Source: Rhynchopus euleeides (lineage: Eukaryota; Euglenozoa; Diplonemea; Diplonemida; Diplonemidae). Taken from it: a DNA stretch of 64,000 nt. The notes beneath the pieces are model-generated. The model saw only the letters and a list, made by a program, of their open reading frames with translations. It did not search any database and was not told the DNA's origin. The translations under genes and the position numbers were made by a program. Location: positions 2,046,001 to 2,110,000 of the forward strand of contig OY723271.1 in assembly GCA_963210315.1 (NCBI GenBank). The letters run 5' to 3'. Of the stretch, positions 34,720 to 44,863 are shown in pieces (position 1 is the first letter of the stretch; every line of letters begins with the position of its first letter).

Positions 34720-37284
34720 CTAAGTCACACCACACGGGCGCGATCTGCTCCTTTCTTTTGTTAAAATAGGGAAAGGCACGTGAACACTGAAGGTCGGAGG
34801 CTCCACCGAATGAAGCTCGGAGGGTGATACCTCGGCCGCGCGTTGAAAATAGCGCGGGACCTTCCACTTACTGGGAAGGAAGTCTGATGAACGCCTGATC
34901 TGGCGGGGGGGGTCAAAAGGGAAAGCCCGGGCTCGGAAACGTTTCTGCCGATGGATCTTCGACAGACGAACCTTGTGGGGAATGGGGTCAATCGCGCAAG
35001 GGGGAAGTAACCACCTCCATGCCTTGACTTTAGCTGTAGTGAGTGGCCTGCTTGGCGCATCAAACAGGAAGCCGGTAGCCACTGCTGGAGGTTTCGAGTC
35101 AGATTGCCCAACGGCCTTTGTTTTCGAAACAGGGGCGCCCAGGGGGCGGGGTGAGAGGAACGAGGGGCAATGAGTACCCTTGCAGAGGGGTAGGGGAAGT
35201 AAGCCTGGGAAAGGCCGGACGTCCAAGGCGCTAACCGTTGCGCAAGTTGCAGGCGTTTTTCCCGGTGGCGGGATGTCGGGCGCGCCAAGGGCATCCGCCT
35301 CTCTCTTTGCGGCAGATGGGACATGAGGGGGCAGGAAGGTGAATCCAGGTTCAGACTGCGACGACTGGGCAGTGCGCTTTGATGAAAGCACCTTTGTTGA
35401 TTTGCCGAGCCCGCCGGTTGTCTGTGTACCCGGGTCAGTGACAAGACGAAAGGGAGGTGGGGTGTTCTCCGGCAAAGGGGGAGGGGATGCCACGTTGGGG
35501 AAAGGTCTAAGCGACGAGATATCAGGACAAGGGCCACTCAAGGAGCTGACTACGGTGCAGGTAGCTTGTCTTTTATTGAAAGGCGCGGCATCAGCCACGT
35601 CCCGCACGTCAGCCAGCCTCTTAAGCAAGCTAGGAAGAGGCAGGGAAGAGAGAGAAGGGGCTGGCGGTAGCTCGAGGTCGCAGCATGCCACAACCTCGTC
35701 CACACCAGGAGAAGACACATCCGAACAGGGGGGTACCACCCTCTCTGGCACTGGGCCACTCTCATAAACATAACTGGCGGCGCTCTCAGTGGCAACCTGT
35801 CCCAGTGCGGTCTCACATCCCTCAGATGGGGGTCCATCATCATCATCGTCGGCGGCCGCCGAGGGCGCGTCGGCGGCCTCGTCGCGCTCGCTGAGGCCGG
35901 CATCCCCGTCTCCGCCCCCAGCGGCAGGGGGGCTGTCCCCATCCGCGTCGTTGTCGTCGCAGGAGTCCACCTCCTCGTTGCCGCCGTTCGAGGGGCCACC
36001 CGCGGAGTGCCCATCGCCGCTGCCGTCATCATCAGCAGAGCACATCTCGCTGTCCTCGTCAGTGGGGGGTTCGTGGTGGCCCGCCTCGCAGCAGGTTTCC
36101 GCCTTGGCGCATGCACCACACCTCGTCATCTTGTGCTTCTTGCAGCACCGTACAGACAGGCCGTCGTCATGCGAGTGGTGCGCGCGACAGCACGCTTCCA
36201 GATGCGTCTGGTAGTTGCGCTCCTGGCCTTCGCAGAGGTCGCACCTAGGTTTTGAGTGCGCGTTGCAGACCCGCGTCTTGTCGTGTATGGCCAGGTGATC
36301 AGGTACAAGCACTGGAGAGGCGCTACGGGTCGGTCCAGGCCCGGGGGTTTCCCACGCTGCGGCACGCCCTGCTCTGTTAATCCCGGTGTAGTCTGGGTAT
36401 ACGTCACTACCCCAGGTCAGGTCGCCCTTCTGGACCCGCGCGGCACGTTTGGCGCTGTTCTCAATGGCGGTGATCGTCTCAGCGCCACCGGCAAAGATGG
36501 GTCTGGGGACGACGCCGCCCCATACTTCCCCTGCGCCGACGGAGGAGAGGCACCCCACTCGGTCCTGCCGCTCGGCAGGCCACGGCTTACCGAGTTGTGT
36601 GCGTTGGCAGAGTTGCATCATGTGCTTCATCAACGTCCATAGGACACGTCCACGCTCCCTGAGTGGCGGGAGGGGGAGGTCGCTGGTCCCTTCCGTCGCC
36701 CGGGGGAGCTGCATGCCTGTGTACACCTCGAAGTCGAGAGCGAGCTCAATGTTCGACACTACGCCCCTATCCGTCCAGCGCAGGGCCTTCAGCCAACCAG
36801 TGAAGGCACGCAGGAGCGCAATGTCAGCCTTCTTCCAGATCCGTTCGCCCGGAGGTACATCGGGGATGCGGGAGAAGTCAAAGTCATGAGGTTCCGCAGG
36901 CAGCGAGAGGGCGGCTGTCCAGGGGTGGACGAGGGGCTTTGCACCACGGCTCTTCGCCTCCAGTTCCCAACGCTTCAGCACAATGCGACCCATCAGCGTG
37001 TGGAGCAGCGTCACGTCGACGTCGAATCCCTCCGGCACGACGCCATAGCGCGCAAGGCACGGGGGCCAGTCAGAGCGGTCCGCGGCAAGTAGAGGCGCGA
37101 ATTGGGGCTCAGACCGGACACAGTCGAAGGCACTGCACACCCACCAGAGGTGGTCTGGTGTGTCGTCCAGCACGTCCGCACAGTGTACGCATTTCTCAGG
37201 AGGGGGATCTGCGTTCTCAGCATGGGGGGAGGCAGCATCAGGGTCGTCATCAACAACAAAATCAACAACACAAAAACCGCGCTG
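34720..37284 (-). mobile_element. C-terminal part of a non-LTR retrotransposon ORF2
   Basis: Open frame of 855 codons from 37284 to the TAG at 34720, without an ATG near its start, so 5' truncated. It opens with a zinc knuckle C-x2-C-x9-H-x4-C (CVHCADVLDD...HLWWVC), then SDWPPCLARYGVVPEG; this pairing is typical of the end of LINE ORF2 proteins in protists. The following 750 residues are unusual: an alpha-helical segment, then a Cys/His-rich block (CNAHSKPRCDLCEGQ, CCRAHHSHDDGLSVRCCKKH, CGACAKAETCCEAGHH), a long acidic Ser/Asp/Gly linker, and a proline-rich then basic tail. I see no RT or RNase H in the fragment. Element 2 lies just upstream, separated by 90 bp of AT-rich repeat. A standalone host gene is the less likely alternative. 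Confidence 0.6.
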
Positions 37285-37373
37285 CTATTTTTTGCGATTT
37301 TTTGTGAAATGGTTTCCAATTGTGCTATTTTTTGTGATTTTTTGTGAAATGGTTCGCGATTGTGCGATTTTTT
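37285..37373. repeat. AT-rich iterated motif, left of element 2
   Basis: Repeats of GATTTTTTGTGAAATGGTT and TGCTATTTTTTGTG. The same motif continues on the other side of element 2 (42259-42352) and recurs at 42786-42915, so element 2 appears to sit inside this array. Confidence 0.7.
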
Positions 37374-37512
37374 AAGCACATGCATGATGCGTAAAAGTGT
37401 AGGAGTGCTTTCGACGACCTGCTTCTTTTCAGTGTGTCTTGCTATTTCGTGTTCACATGTGCTCCACACCCACATCAAAGCAGCAGGCTAGGGTGGTGGA
37501 AGCGTCAACGCA
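37374..37512 (+). repeat. Left repeat A1 plus core of element 2
   Basis: A1 starts AAGCACATGCATGATGCG, with a small internal inverted repeat (GCATGATGC), and ends at the core GTGGAAGCGTCAACGCA (37496-37512). It matches A2 at 42082-42203. Confidence 0.9.
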
Positions 37513-37599
37513 AACTTAAAATTTTTGGTGAAGACGCAACATCACTACTGAGACGAGCCGGCGCGCCTGAGAGTAACCACCTTAGCAACGTCATAGTGT

Positions 37600-38270
37600 G
37601 ATTGAGACCAGAGCAGAGACAGAAGACAACGCCAGAGTGCGAACTGAGACCGAACACCGCCTGAGTGTGGAGTGAGACCGGAGTAGCGACAGAAGACAAC
37701 GGAGCAGCGACAGAAGACACGCCTGAGTGCGAATTGAGACCGAACATCGCCTGAGTGCGAAGCAAGATCGGAGTAGCGACAGAAGACAACGGAGCAGCGA
37801 CAGAAGACACGCCTGAGTGCGAATTGAGACCGAACACCGCCTGAGTGCGAAGCGAGATCGGAGTAGCGACAGAAGACAACGGAGCAGCGACAGAAGACAC
37901 GCCTGAGTGCGAATTGAGACCGAACACCGCCTGAGTGCGAAGCGAGATCGGAGTAGCGACAGAAGACAACGGAGCAGCGACAGAAGACACGCCTGAGTGC
38001 GAATTGAGACCGAACACCGCCTGAGTGCGAAGCGAGATCGGAGTAGCGACAGAAGACAACGGAGCAGCGACAGAAGACACGCCTGAGTGCGAATTGAGAC
38101 CTAACACCGCCTGAGTGCGAAGCAAGATCGGAGTAGCGACAGAAGACAACGCCAGAGTGCGAATTGAGGCCGAACACCGCCTGAGTGTGAAGTGAGACCG
38201 GAGTAGCGACAGAAGACAACGGAGCGGCGACAGAAGACAACGCCTGAGTGCGACGACCAGTAGCGGAAGA
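37600..38270 (+). repeat. 90-bp tandem repeat array in element 2 leader
   Basis: GCCTGAGTGCGAATTGAG recurs at 37721, 37811, 37901, 37991 and 38081, an exact 90-bp period, with degenerate units on both sides. Each unit itself holds doubled GAGTGCGAA and GCGACAGAAGACA sub-repeats. Because 90 is a multiple of 3, long reading frames cross it on both strands; they look like artefacts. Confidence 0.9.
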
Positions 38271-38285
38271 CAGGACACGCGCGAA

Positions 38286-39266
38286 ATGGAGGTGGCAGAT
38301 TGGAGCGCGGTGCCCGTACCCTCCCTCGCGGAGGGCGACTCAGCCCCCCCCCTCTCCCACTGTGTGTTCCCAACCTGCTCCACTGCCCACTCCCCTCCAG
38401 CCGCGTTCGGATGCCACGGATGTGGTCAGAGGGCCACGAAGACCTGCGTGCGGGCCAGGCTGAAGAAGTCAGCTGAGCCTTTTCTGGAGGCCGCGGGCGA
38501 GAAGGGCTGGGTATGCCCGATGTGCGCGTGGGCGCAGACGCAGGTCGAGGAAGCGATGGCGGAGGATGACGTGGCTGTGCCAGAAGCGATTCCCGCCCCG
38601 CCGGGAGTGCCTCCGCCTGCCCAGAACGGGGACCTCGCGAAGCGGGTATCGGTGCTGGAGGAACTGGTGGCACGTCTGCAGATCAGGGTGCAGGACGCCG
38701 AGGCGGGCCTTCCCGCAGACTTCTCCCCCTTCGTCGTCGCCACGTGGGGGGCAGTGGAGAAGCCGGTGATTCGCAGGCAGATTCGGGCGGAGATCTCGAG
38801 GGTCTTCCGCGAGGCTGCGATCCCCCCACCCAGCTCCGAGATGTCGGGGGACGGCGAAGAGACGCTCCGCTCCCTCTTCGAGCGGTTCGACGACACTCTC
38901 GCCCTCATCACCCCGGGCGCCAACAAGGCGGACTACACCCGCTCCCTGCACCGCACCATCGTCGAAATGACGGCGATCACCCAGCTGAAAGGCGTAGCGG
39001 CTAAACTCCACTACATGCAGAAAGGGAAGTCGGAGACGGTCTCGACCTTCACCGTGACGAAGCACAGGGACCTGCTCGATGACGCCATGGTTGAGCAACG
39101 AAAGGCCTGGGCCCGGAAGCACCAGTCGATCATGACGTCGGCACGCCAGACGCACACCTCGGGATACACCCCGTACCCGGACGTCAACAGGGGAAAGGGA
39201 GGCAAGCCGGGAAAGGGAAAGGGAAAGAAAGGGGTCGGAGCCGCACAACAGGACAGGGACTACTGA
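38286..39266 (+). CDS. gag-like protein of element 2
   Basis: 326 residues from ATG 38286 to TGA 39264. Residues about 26-83 hold a Cys-rich zinc-binding region (HCVFPTC, FGCHGCGQ, TC, GWVCPMC), then a coiled-coil-like segment (LAKRVSVLEELVARLQIRVQ), the shared motif FSPFVVATWG, a helical body and a Gly/Lys-rich basic tail (GKGGKPGKGKGKKG). It should coat the RNA intermediate. The stop is TGA followed by CTC, and the next domain continues in the same frame. The homologous protein in element 1 lacks an intact zinc region. Confidence 0.8.
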   Translation: MEVADWSAVPVPSLAEGDSAPPLSHCVFPTCSTAHSPPAAFGCHGCGQRATKTCVRARLKKSAEPFLEAAGEKGWVCPMCAWAQTQVEEAMAEDDVAVPEAIPAPPGVPPPAQNGDLAKRVSVLEELVARLQIRVQDAEAGLPADFSPFVVATWGAVEKPVIRRQIRAEISRVFREAAIPPPSSEMSGDGEETLRSLFERFDDTLALITPGANKADYTRSLHRTIVEMTAITQLKGVAAKLHYMQKGKSETVSTFTVTKHRDLLDDAMVEQRKAWARKHQSIMTSARQTHTSGYTPYPDVNRGKGGKPGKGKGKKGVGAAQQDRDY

Positions 39267-39287
39267 CTCGACGAATCACCCGACCAG

Positions 39288-40277
39288 ATGATTCCCCAAC
39301 CTCCGCCACCCCAGACACCCCCGACGCCATACTCGTTTATCCTTGCCAAGCCAGCAGGAAAGGCGAGACTCAAGCAGCAGACTCTTTCCCCTTCAGCGCG
39401 ACGCATCATCAAGGAGGCAGCGGAGGAGGCCATCGCCGGGGCTCTGGCCACGTCGTACTGGGAGGCCCTGAGACGCAGCTACGAGCGCTACAGGGAGTTC
39501 AGGGTGGAATGGGAGACCTCGGAGAAGGTGCGGATGGGACACGACGAAGGTGTGATACTGTGGATCACACACCTGAGGGTGAATGGCCTAGCCACAACAT
39601 CGGCCCTGCAGTACCTCGTGAACGTGACGGCGGGTCTGAAGAGATTCGAAGGCTGGGTCAATGAGGGACAACTTCTGCGCGATTTCCGCAGGGGGCTCAA
39701 ACGGGATGGAGGCCTCAAGCCCGCGAAGCAGGCGAAACCGGCGACGCTGGGGCAAGTGACGGCTGCTATCGCGAAGGAAACCCGCCCGTTGGTGAAGCTG
39801 GCGATCGGCATGATGTGGAGCGGTGCAGCGAGAGCTTCGGATGTACTGCGTTTGTCCCCGGGGGAGATCACGCCGACAGAGGGGACGGACACTATAACAA
39901 TCGTGTGGACGCAGACAAAGTCGGACCATTTCCGCCTCGGGAAGACTACCGGGATGATACTACAGCCTCACCTCCGACAGATCCTGATCAGCCGCCTGCA
40001 GGACATCAGCGGGGAGCAGCCGGTCTTTCCGGAGGAAGCCGTGACGTACCGGAGCATCGCCATCGCACTCAAGCACATCGACCAGGAACTCACACCACAC
40101 TCCCTCCGGCGGGGCGCTCTCACAACCCTGGCCAGACAGGGGGTTCCTCTGGACAAGCTGCAGTTGATTTCCCGACATTCATCAGTGGACGCAGTCCTGA
40201 GGTACGTGCCAGCGGCGGTGACGCAAAGAGTATCAGAGACGGGATCGCTGTCCCGCCGCCTCGTAGACACACAATAA
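39288..40277 (+). CDS. Tyrosine recombinase of element 2
   Basis: 329 residues from ATG 39288, or longer by 7 codons if read through the gag TGA. N-terminal core-binding region (ATSYWEALRRSYERYREF), then the catalytic domain: Arg in SGAARASDVLRL, Lys-bearing beta hairpin VWTQTKSDHFR, H-x-x-R in TPHSLRRGA, His in ISRHSSVDAV and Tyr in LRYVPA. All five expected residues are present. It would join the circular cDNA to the target, with the conserved GCGTCAACGC core as a plausible crossover site. Its 3' end overlaps the open RT frame in the -1 register. Confidence 0.9.
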   Translation: MIPQPPPPQTPPTPYSFILAKPAGKARLKQQTLSPSARRIIKEAAEEAIAGALATSYWEALRRSYERYREFRVEWETSEKVRMGHDEGVILWITHLRVNGLATTSALQYLVNVTAGLKRFEGWVNEGQLLRDFRRGLKRDGGLKPAKQAKPATLGQVTAAIAKETRPLVKLAIGMMWSGAARASDVLRLSPGEITPTEGTDTITIVWTQTKSDHFRLGKTTGMILQPHLRQILISRLQDISGEQPVFPEEAVTYRSIAIALKHIDQELTPHSLRRGALTTLARQGVPLDKLQLISRHSSVDAVLRYVPAAVTQRVSETGSLSRRLVDTQ

Positions 40278-41941
40278 AACAGCTGGAGTGGGCACAGGCG
40301 TACGATGAGCCAGATGACGACATGGGGCCAGGCGTCGAGAGCATCTACGGTGAGGACGTGGGTATATCGTGTGGTGATACAGTCGTGCGACCTCCCTCTA
40401 CTCCAGATTACGCAGGCCACAACGACAACATTGCGCCAATCAGCGAGAACAGGCTGAACTTCCAACGCCTGCGGGAGATCGACACACACGGCGAGCTGCA
40501 AGGGGTGCTGGAGGCCATCACAGATGTTCAGGCTTTCCAGTCTCTCTTTCACGAAGCGGGCGCAGAGAAGATTCGGGAGTGGAGAGAATTCCCGGTGTCC
40601 CACTACATCCTGCAACACCTACAAGCCCTGGAGGGTTACGGAGTGCTGAAGCGCCGGGAAGGGCGTGAAAACCCGAAATGTGTGATGCCGGCGTACACAG
40701 TGACCAAGAAGAGCGGGGGACTCCGATTCATATGCGACGCGCGGCTGCTCAACGAGTGCATGCAGCGGCCTCCCGAGATGCGACTGAGCCACATCACAGA
40801 CCTGGTGAGGCGTGTCAAAGAGGCTTCGTGGGTGTACTTGGCCGATGCCCGCTCATGGTTCTACCAATTCGAGCTGGCTGAGGACATCCGGCCCTACTTC
40901 GCGGTATTCGTCGGCGGCCAACGAGGAGACTTCATCAAGACACACCTCGCAGTGATGTGCATGGGATGGTCACACGCCCCGGCCATAGCACACAGAGCAG
41001 CGCGCGCCCTCCTCCCTCCCGAAGCGGGCGAGACCTGGATTGACAACTTTGTGATCGTCGGAACGACACGGGAGGAGGCCACAGCGAAATACAGGTCCTT
41101 TCAAGAGAAGTGCACATATGTGGGGGTGGAACTCAACCAGGATGATCCGCAGATGGGCGTGCCATTACAGCAGTTCGACACGTTCGGGATCCAGTTCGAC
41201 TTACGCAGCCATCGACACCGCATGACAGAGAAGTGGGTGACAAAGGTGATCGAACGCGACGAAGTGCAGGACATCAGGGGAGGCCAGGTGACCCCGCGCA
41301 GATTCTACAAAGTGTTCGGCAGCCTGGTGTGGCACGGATACGTGATGTCGATCCCACTATGCTACATGCCGGCTTCCCTGTCTTTCATCAGGAGGATAGC
41401 ACGTGACGCGAAGCGCTGCGCAAGCGAGTGGGACATTCCGCGCCCCGTTCCCGCAGCAGTGATACAGGAGATCGTGCGGCGTCTACAGACCCTACACAAC
41501 AACGACTGGCGGGGGCGGGACCCGACGAGGCGCGTCACGGTATGGTCGGATGCATCGAGCGAGGAGTGGGCAGCAAAGCTCACCATCTACGGGCGGACCA
41601 TCGTGTCGCAGGGGACGTTCAGCGACGCAGACCGCCCAAAACACATATACCTGAAGGAGCTCGGGGCCGCTCTGCAGGCAATTCGACTGGCGTCAGCACA
41701 CGTACAAGCGGCGGTGCTCGTGACCAAGATAGACAACAAGGCAGCCATGTTCTCCACAGCCAAGGGTCACAGCGCGAACTACGCTGGCAACATCATCCTG
41801 CAGCAGATGCACGGCACAGCAACGGCTCACGGCACGGTTTTGGCGCCTGAATGGGTTCCAACTGACCAACAGGAAGCGGATTGCTACACACGAGGAGTGA
41901 AGGCAACATACAATTATCCGCTCCCGACTCTTACCCTATGA
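40235..41941 (+). CDS. Reverse transcriptase / RNase H of element 2
   Basis: The frame is open from before 39815, but residues upstream of about 40235 are a shadow of the recombinase. Element-conserved sequence starts near AYDEPDDDMGPGVESIYGED, and PAYTVTKKSGGLRFICDARL leads into the RT fingers. Motif A YLADARSWFYQFEL, motif B VMCMGWSHAPAIAHRAA, motif C TWIDNFVIVG. RNase H follows with VTVWSDASSEEWAA, YLKELGAAL, TKIDNKAAMF and EADCYTRG, giving the D-E-D-D set. It ends at TGA 41941, 85 bp before B1. Start by -1 frameshift from the recombinase or by an internal ATG (near 40322) are both possible. Motif C lacks the second Asp of Y-x-D-D. Confidence 0.88.
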   Translation, partial: RDGIAVPPPRRHTIKQLEWAQAYDEPDDDMGPGVESIYGEDVGISCGDTVVRPPSTPDYAGHNDNIAPISENRLNFQRLREIDTHGELQGVLEAITDVQAFQSLFHEAGAEKIREWREFPVSHYILQHLQALEGYGVLKRREGRENPKCVMPAYTVTKKSGGLRFICDARLLNECMQRPPEMRLSHITDLVRRVKEASWVYLADARSWFYQFELAEDIRPYFAVFVGGQRGDFIKTHLAVMCMGWSHAPAIAHRAARALLPPEAGETWIDNFVIVGTTREEATAKYRSFQEKCTYVGVELNQDDPQMGVPLQQFDTFGIQFDLRSHRHRMTEKWVTKVIERDEVQDIRGGQVTPRRFYKVFGSLVWHGYVMSIPLCYMPASLSFIRRIARDAKRCASEWDIPRPVPAAVIQEIVRRLQTLHNNDWRGRDPTRRVTVWSDASSEEWAAKLTIYGRTIVSQGTFSDADRPKHIYLKELGAALQAIRLASAHVQAAVLVTKIDNKAAMFSTAKGHSANYAGNIILQQMHGTATAHGTVLAPEWVPTDQQEADCYTRGVKATYNYPLPTLTL

Positions 41942-42026
41942 CACCTATCCCGAACCGAGTAGCGGACACAACAGCCACCGCGGTGGTTCGTGACCACCAC
42001 GTCCCTAAGGGATCCTCAGGGTCCAG

Positions 42027-42258
42027 GTGGAAGCGTCAACGCATCATTAAGGAAGAAGGAAGCACGGTCGCTACGCTTTTTAAGCACATGCATGATGCGT
42101 AAAAGTGTAGGAGTGCTTCCGACGACCTGCTTCTTTTCAGTGTGTCTTGCTATTTCGTGTTCACATGTGCTCCACACCCACATCAAAGCAGCAAGCTAGG
42201 GTGGTGGAAGCGTCAACGCATCATTAAGGAAGAAGGAAGCACGGTCGCTACGCTTTTT
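42027..42258 (+). repeat. Right end B1-A2-B2 of element 2
   Basis: B1 (42027-42081) and B2 (42204-42258) flank A2 (42082-42203). Both B copies begin with the core GTGGAAGCGTCAACGCA and end CTACGCTTTTT. Confidence 0.92.
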
Positions 42259-42352
42259 GTGAAATGGTTTGAGAGCGTGTGATTTTTTGCGAAGCCTGAT
42301 ATTTTTTGTGACGCTTTGCTATTTTTTGCGATTTTTTGTGAAATGGTTTGAG
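42259..42352. repeat. AT-rich iterated motif, right of element 2
   Basis: TTTTTTGTGAAATGGTTTGAG-type units, matching the left flank at 37285-37373. Confidence 0.7.
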
Positions 42353-42785
42353 ACCCGAAGGGGGTCGGGTACCCCCTCTGTCCCCAGCACCAAGGGGGGT
42401 AGGGTAGGTCCCAGACACCCCAGGGCAAGGATTTGCCTTGCAGTTCGCCACTGCTTGCCGTTTCGTGGATCTCCACGACCTGTGCCGCGCACCTTCGTTA
42501 GAGCAGCGACCTCAGGGGTGGGAGATGGCGTGACCGTTGTGAGATCCAAGACGGACGCTGACACACACGGCCAATGTGCGTTGGTCCACTGCCGAGGAAC
42601 CCTGAGGCAGCACTTCCTGCAGTGGCTGCAGGGTGGCACGGCCCCGGGCCGTGTTTCCCCAGCTGGCGCAGCAGATACAATGCGTACCTTCAGGAGGAGT
42701 TGGACATCACGTCCACCACCCTTTTTCCACAAACCCAAACCACTGCATCCGCCATTAGTGCCCAAGTGCCAGCACCGCCCAAAAC

Positions 42786-42915
42786 GCAAGAAGGCGCAGA
42801 AAGTCGCAAAAAGTCACAAAAAGTCGCAGAAGTCGCAAAAATTCACAAAAATTCACAAATTTTGCACTGCGAAATTTTGCTATTTTTTGTGAAATTTTGT
42901 GAAATGGTTTGAGAT
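42786..42915. repeat. AT-rich iterated motif, third block
   Basis: AAAAAGTCGCA, AAAATTCACAA and TATTTTTTGTGAAATTTTG units ending GTGAAATGGTTTGAGA, the same block end as at 42352. The intervening 42353-42785 holds a - strand open stretch with PCSHCRKCC and NAHWPC that I cannot assign. Confidence 0.6.
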
Positions 42916-44863
42916 GGTGTGAATTCGACCAGGCGGTATTACCCCAACTTCGCATTCGCTGTCGTCCGTTCCTCTGGGCGTATGATCTTGACGACACAGG
43001 AAGAACCCAACACAAATCACTCACCGCCGTGTGGCCAGCAGAACTGGAAATAGTCAGCCCTCCCGCAGGGCTGCCTGGGGCACGGCCGAGAATATCGAAA
43101 AACAATCGCCTAACAATTCTTTCAAAATCAAACCGGTTCCGTACCAAACAACCTGTCCCATAGCAGGCACTGGGGGGACTTCGCTCTGTGTCAAAGTGTC
43201 AAATTGTGTCTTTTGCAGCCAGTGTTGTGAGGCGGTTCATCATTCCTCACTTCTCTGCATTTCTGAGACGGCCCCCACTGGATCAGTAAAACCGTCACGG
43301 CCTGGTCCCCTTTGGCGGGTCTGTTTAGATTCTGCTGCGCAATTCATAAAGCGACTTGCATGCAGACCGTGGGCAGGGGACATGGCTGTGCCACGATAGT
43401 GTGAGCAAAACACACATGGCGACGGTGACACGGCATGAAGAACACATAACATGTCCGAATGAATCGTGTGTTTTCTGAAATGTCATGCGTTTCGGTCGGA
43501 TAGGGTCTGTTGATGGCCAACGTTTCTTCCCCTGGACGCAGCCACGTGTACGACAAGGCCGGCTGCCGTCCAGATCCCGCGGTCTGAATGCTGGCTAAGG
43601 CAGGACCAAACGACCAGATCACACCTTGGAGGCAGAGTCTGTGCCGGGGCAGGGTGTCCCACAAAGATATATGGGAGGCCGTGCGATGTTGTCTCTACTT
43701 CCCGATGCGACAGTCCCGTCCACCCCCCTGGTTCCCACGCCCAGTCTGGGCGGCGTTGCCACTCAGTTTTTAGTCAGTTTCCACCACCCCACTTCCCCGA
43801 CCCCCAACCCACGGCAGCAAACCGCATAACTGTCGTAGTGATGTGCATCTCGCTGTTTTCCAACTGGAAGCGTGCAATGCACTCTCCCAGTGCAGAAGCC
43901 AAAAAAAAGAGATTGTCTCGTCATGTATCCAACAGAATAGCAACAGCAATGCAGTTTTTGCCCGGAACCCAATTCATCCTATGCAGCCCAAAAGCAACTC
44001 TTTTTTATTGTTGAAGAATCTTGGGTCGTCATCGGATACACACACCCCACCGCCCACCATCCAAGAAGAACTGTCCCACGACTATCCTCCCTTTAGTACT
44101 TTGTCTTTTCACGAATGTGCTCACCCCCATTCTTTCTTCACGGCACACTGTCTCCGGGAACCTTTCTGCGGAAACAACAGAAAACACCTCTGATCACCGA
44201 GTTGGTCTTCCTTATGGATTCGGGAGACCTACGAAGGGTGAGGAGGAAGTGGTGTGGTCTCAGCATGCATTAGTTCGCACCGCTGGGCGAGGCGAGTTGG
44301 GTGGCGAGCTGGGAAAGGGACCCCGTGCCTGGAGTGCCCCGAGTGACATCACCTCCAGCACAACAGAGAGATGTTTACTAACTCATTGCGTGTGTGTGGT
44401 CCACCTCAGTCGGGAGTTCGGATGCCCAACAGAATACAGAACCACCAGAACCACAACAGCAAGCAAGCACAGTCGCGGGAAAAAAAAAAGAATCGTGCGA
44501 AAAATGCCTGAAGGGAGATGCCTGTCGAATTGCGGAAGAAAAATCCCTTCTTTCTGCACAAAGACTTTGCACCCCTGCCGCGGCTTCCTGCGGTTTCTGC
44601 ATCTCCCGAGAAGAAACAAAGAAAATCCCAGGCTGTGCTGAGATTGGTTGTGGTTGGCGGCGTGGCCCAATTTGTTTTACAGAAAGGCACCCATGTGGAG
44701 GGGGGCTAAAAGCTAATGCAGATACAAGGCAGAATCGTTCAACAACATCAACATCATTGTTTGCGTCCTTCTGATTTCGGCCAGCAGCACGCCCCCCACC
44801 CACACACCCACTCTCGCCCCACGGTTGAAGAACATTTCTCCTGTGCCAGCGTCAATAAATCTG
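42916..44863. other. Spacer, no gene seen
   Basis: Short open stretches on both strands but no motif. 43160-43270 is loosely related to 29540-29660. No structure could be supported near the left end of the inverted-repeat element. Confidence 0.4.

Larger units (their letters stand above)
37374..42258 (+). mobile_element. Tyrosine-recombinase retrotransposon, element 2 (frames open)
   Basis: 4,885 bp with exact split direct repeats: A1 37374-37495 and A2 42082-42203 (122 bp each, two or so differences), B1 42027-42081 and B2 42204-42258 (55 bp each, identical by eye). The core GTGGAAGCGTCAACGCA stands at the A-B joins (37496, 42027, 42204). Gene order is gag, YR, RT/RNase H, all + strand and unbroken except for the gag stop. 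No target duplication, as expected for recombinase insertion. No methyltransferase or YR-distal gene. The A/B identity and intact frames suggest a recent insertion. Confidence 0.92.

Noticed and set aside
37505..38383. 292- and 231-codon - strand frames with Ser/Val/Leu peptide repeats
   Set aside because: They lie on the 90-bp tandem array, whose period is a multiple of three, and oppose the gag gene of element 2. No start context or conserved domain.
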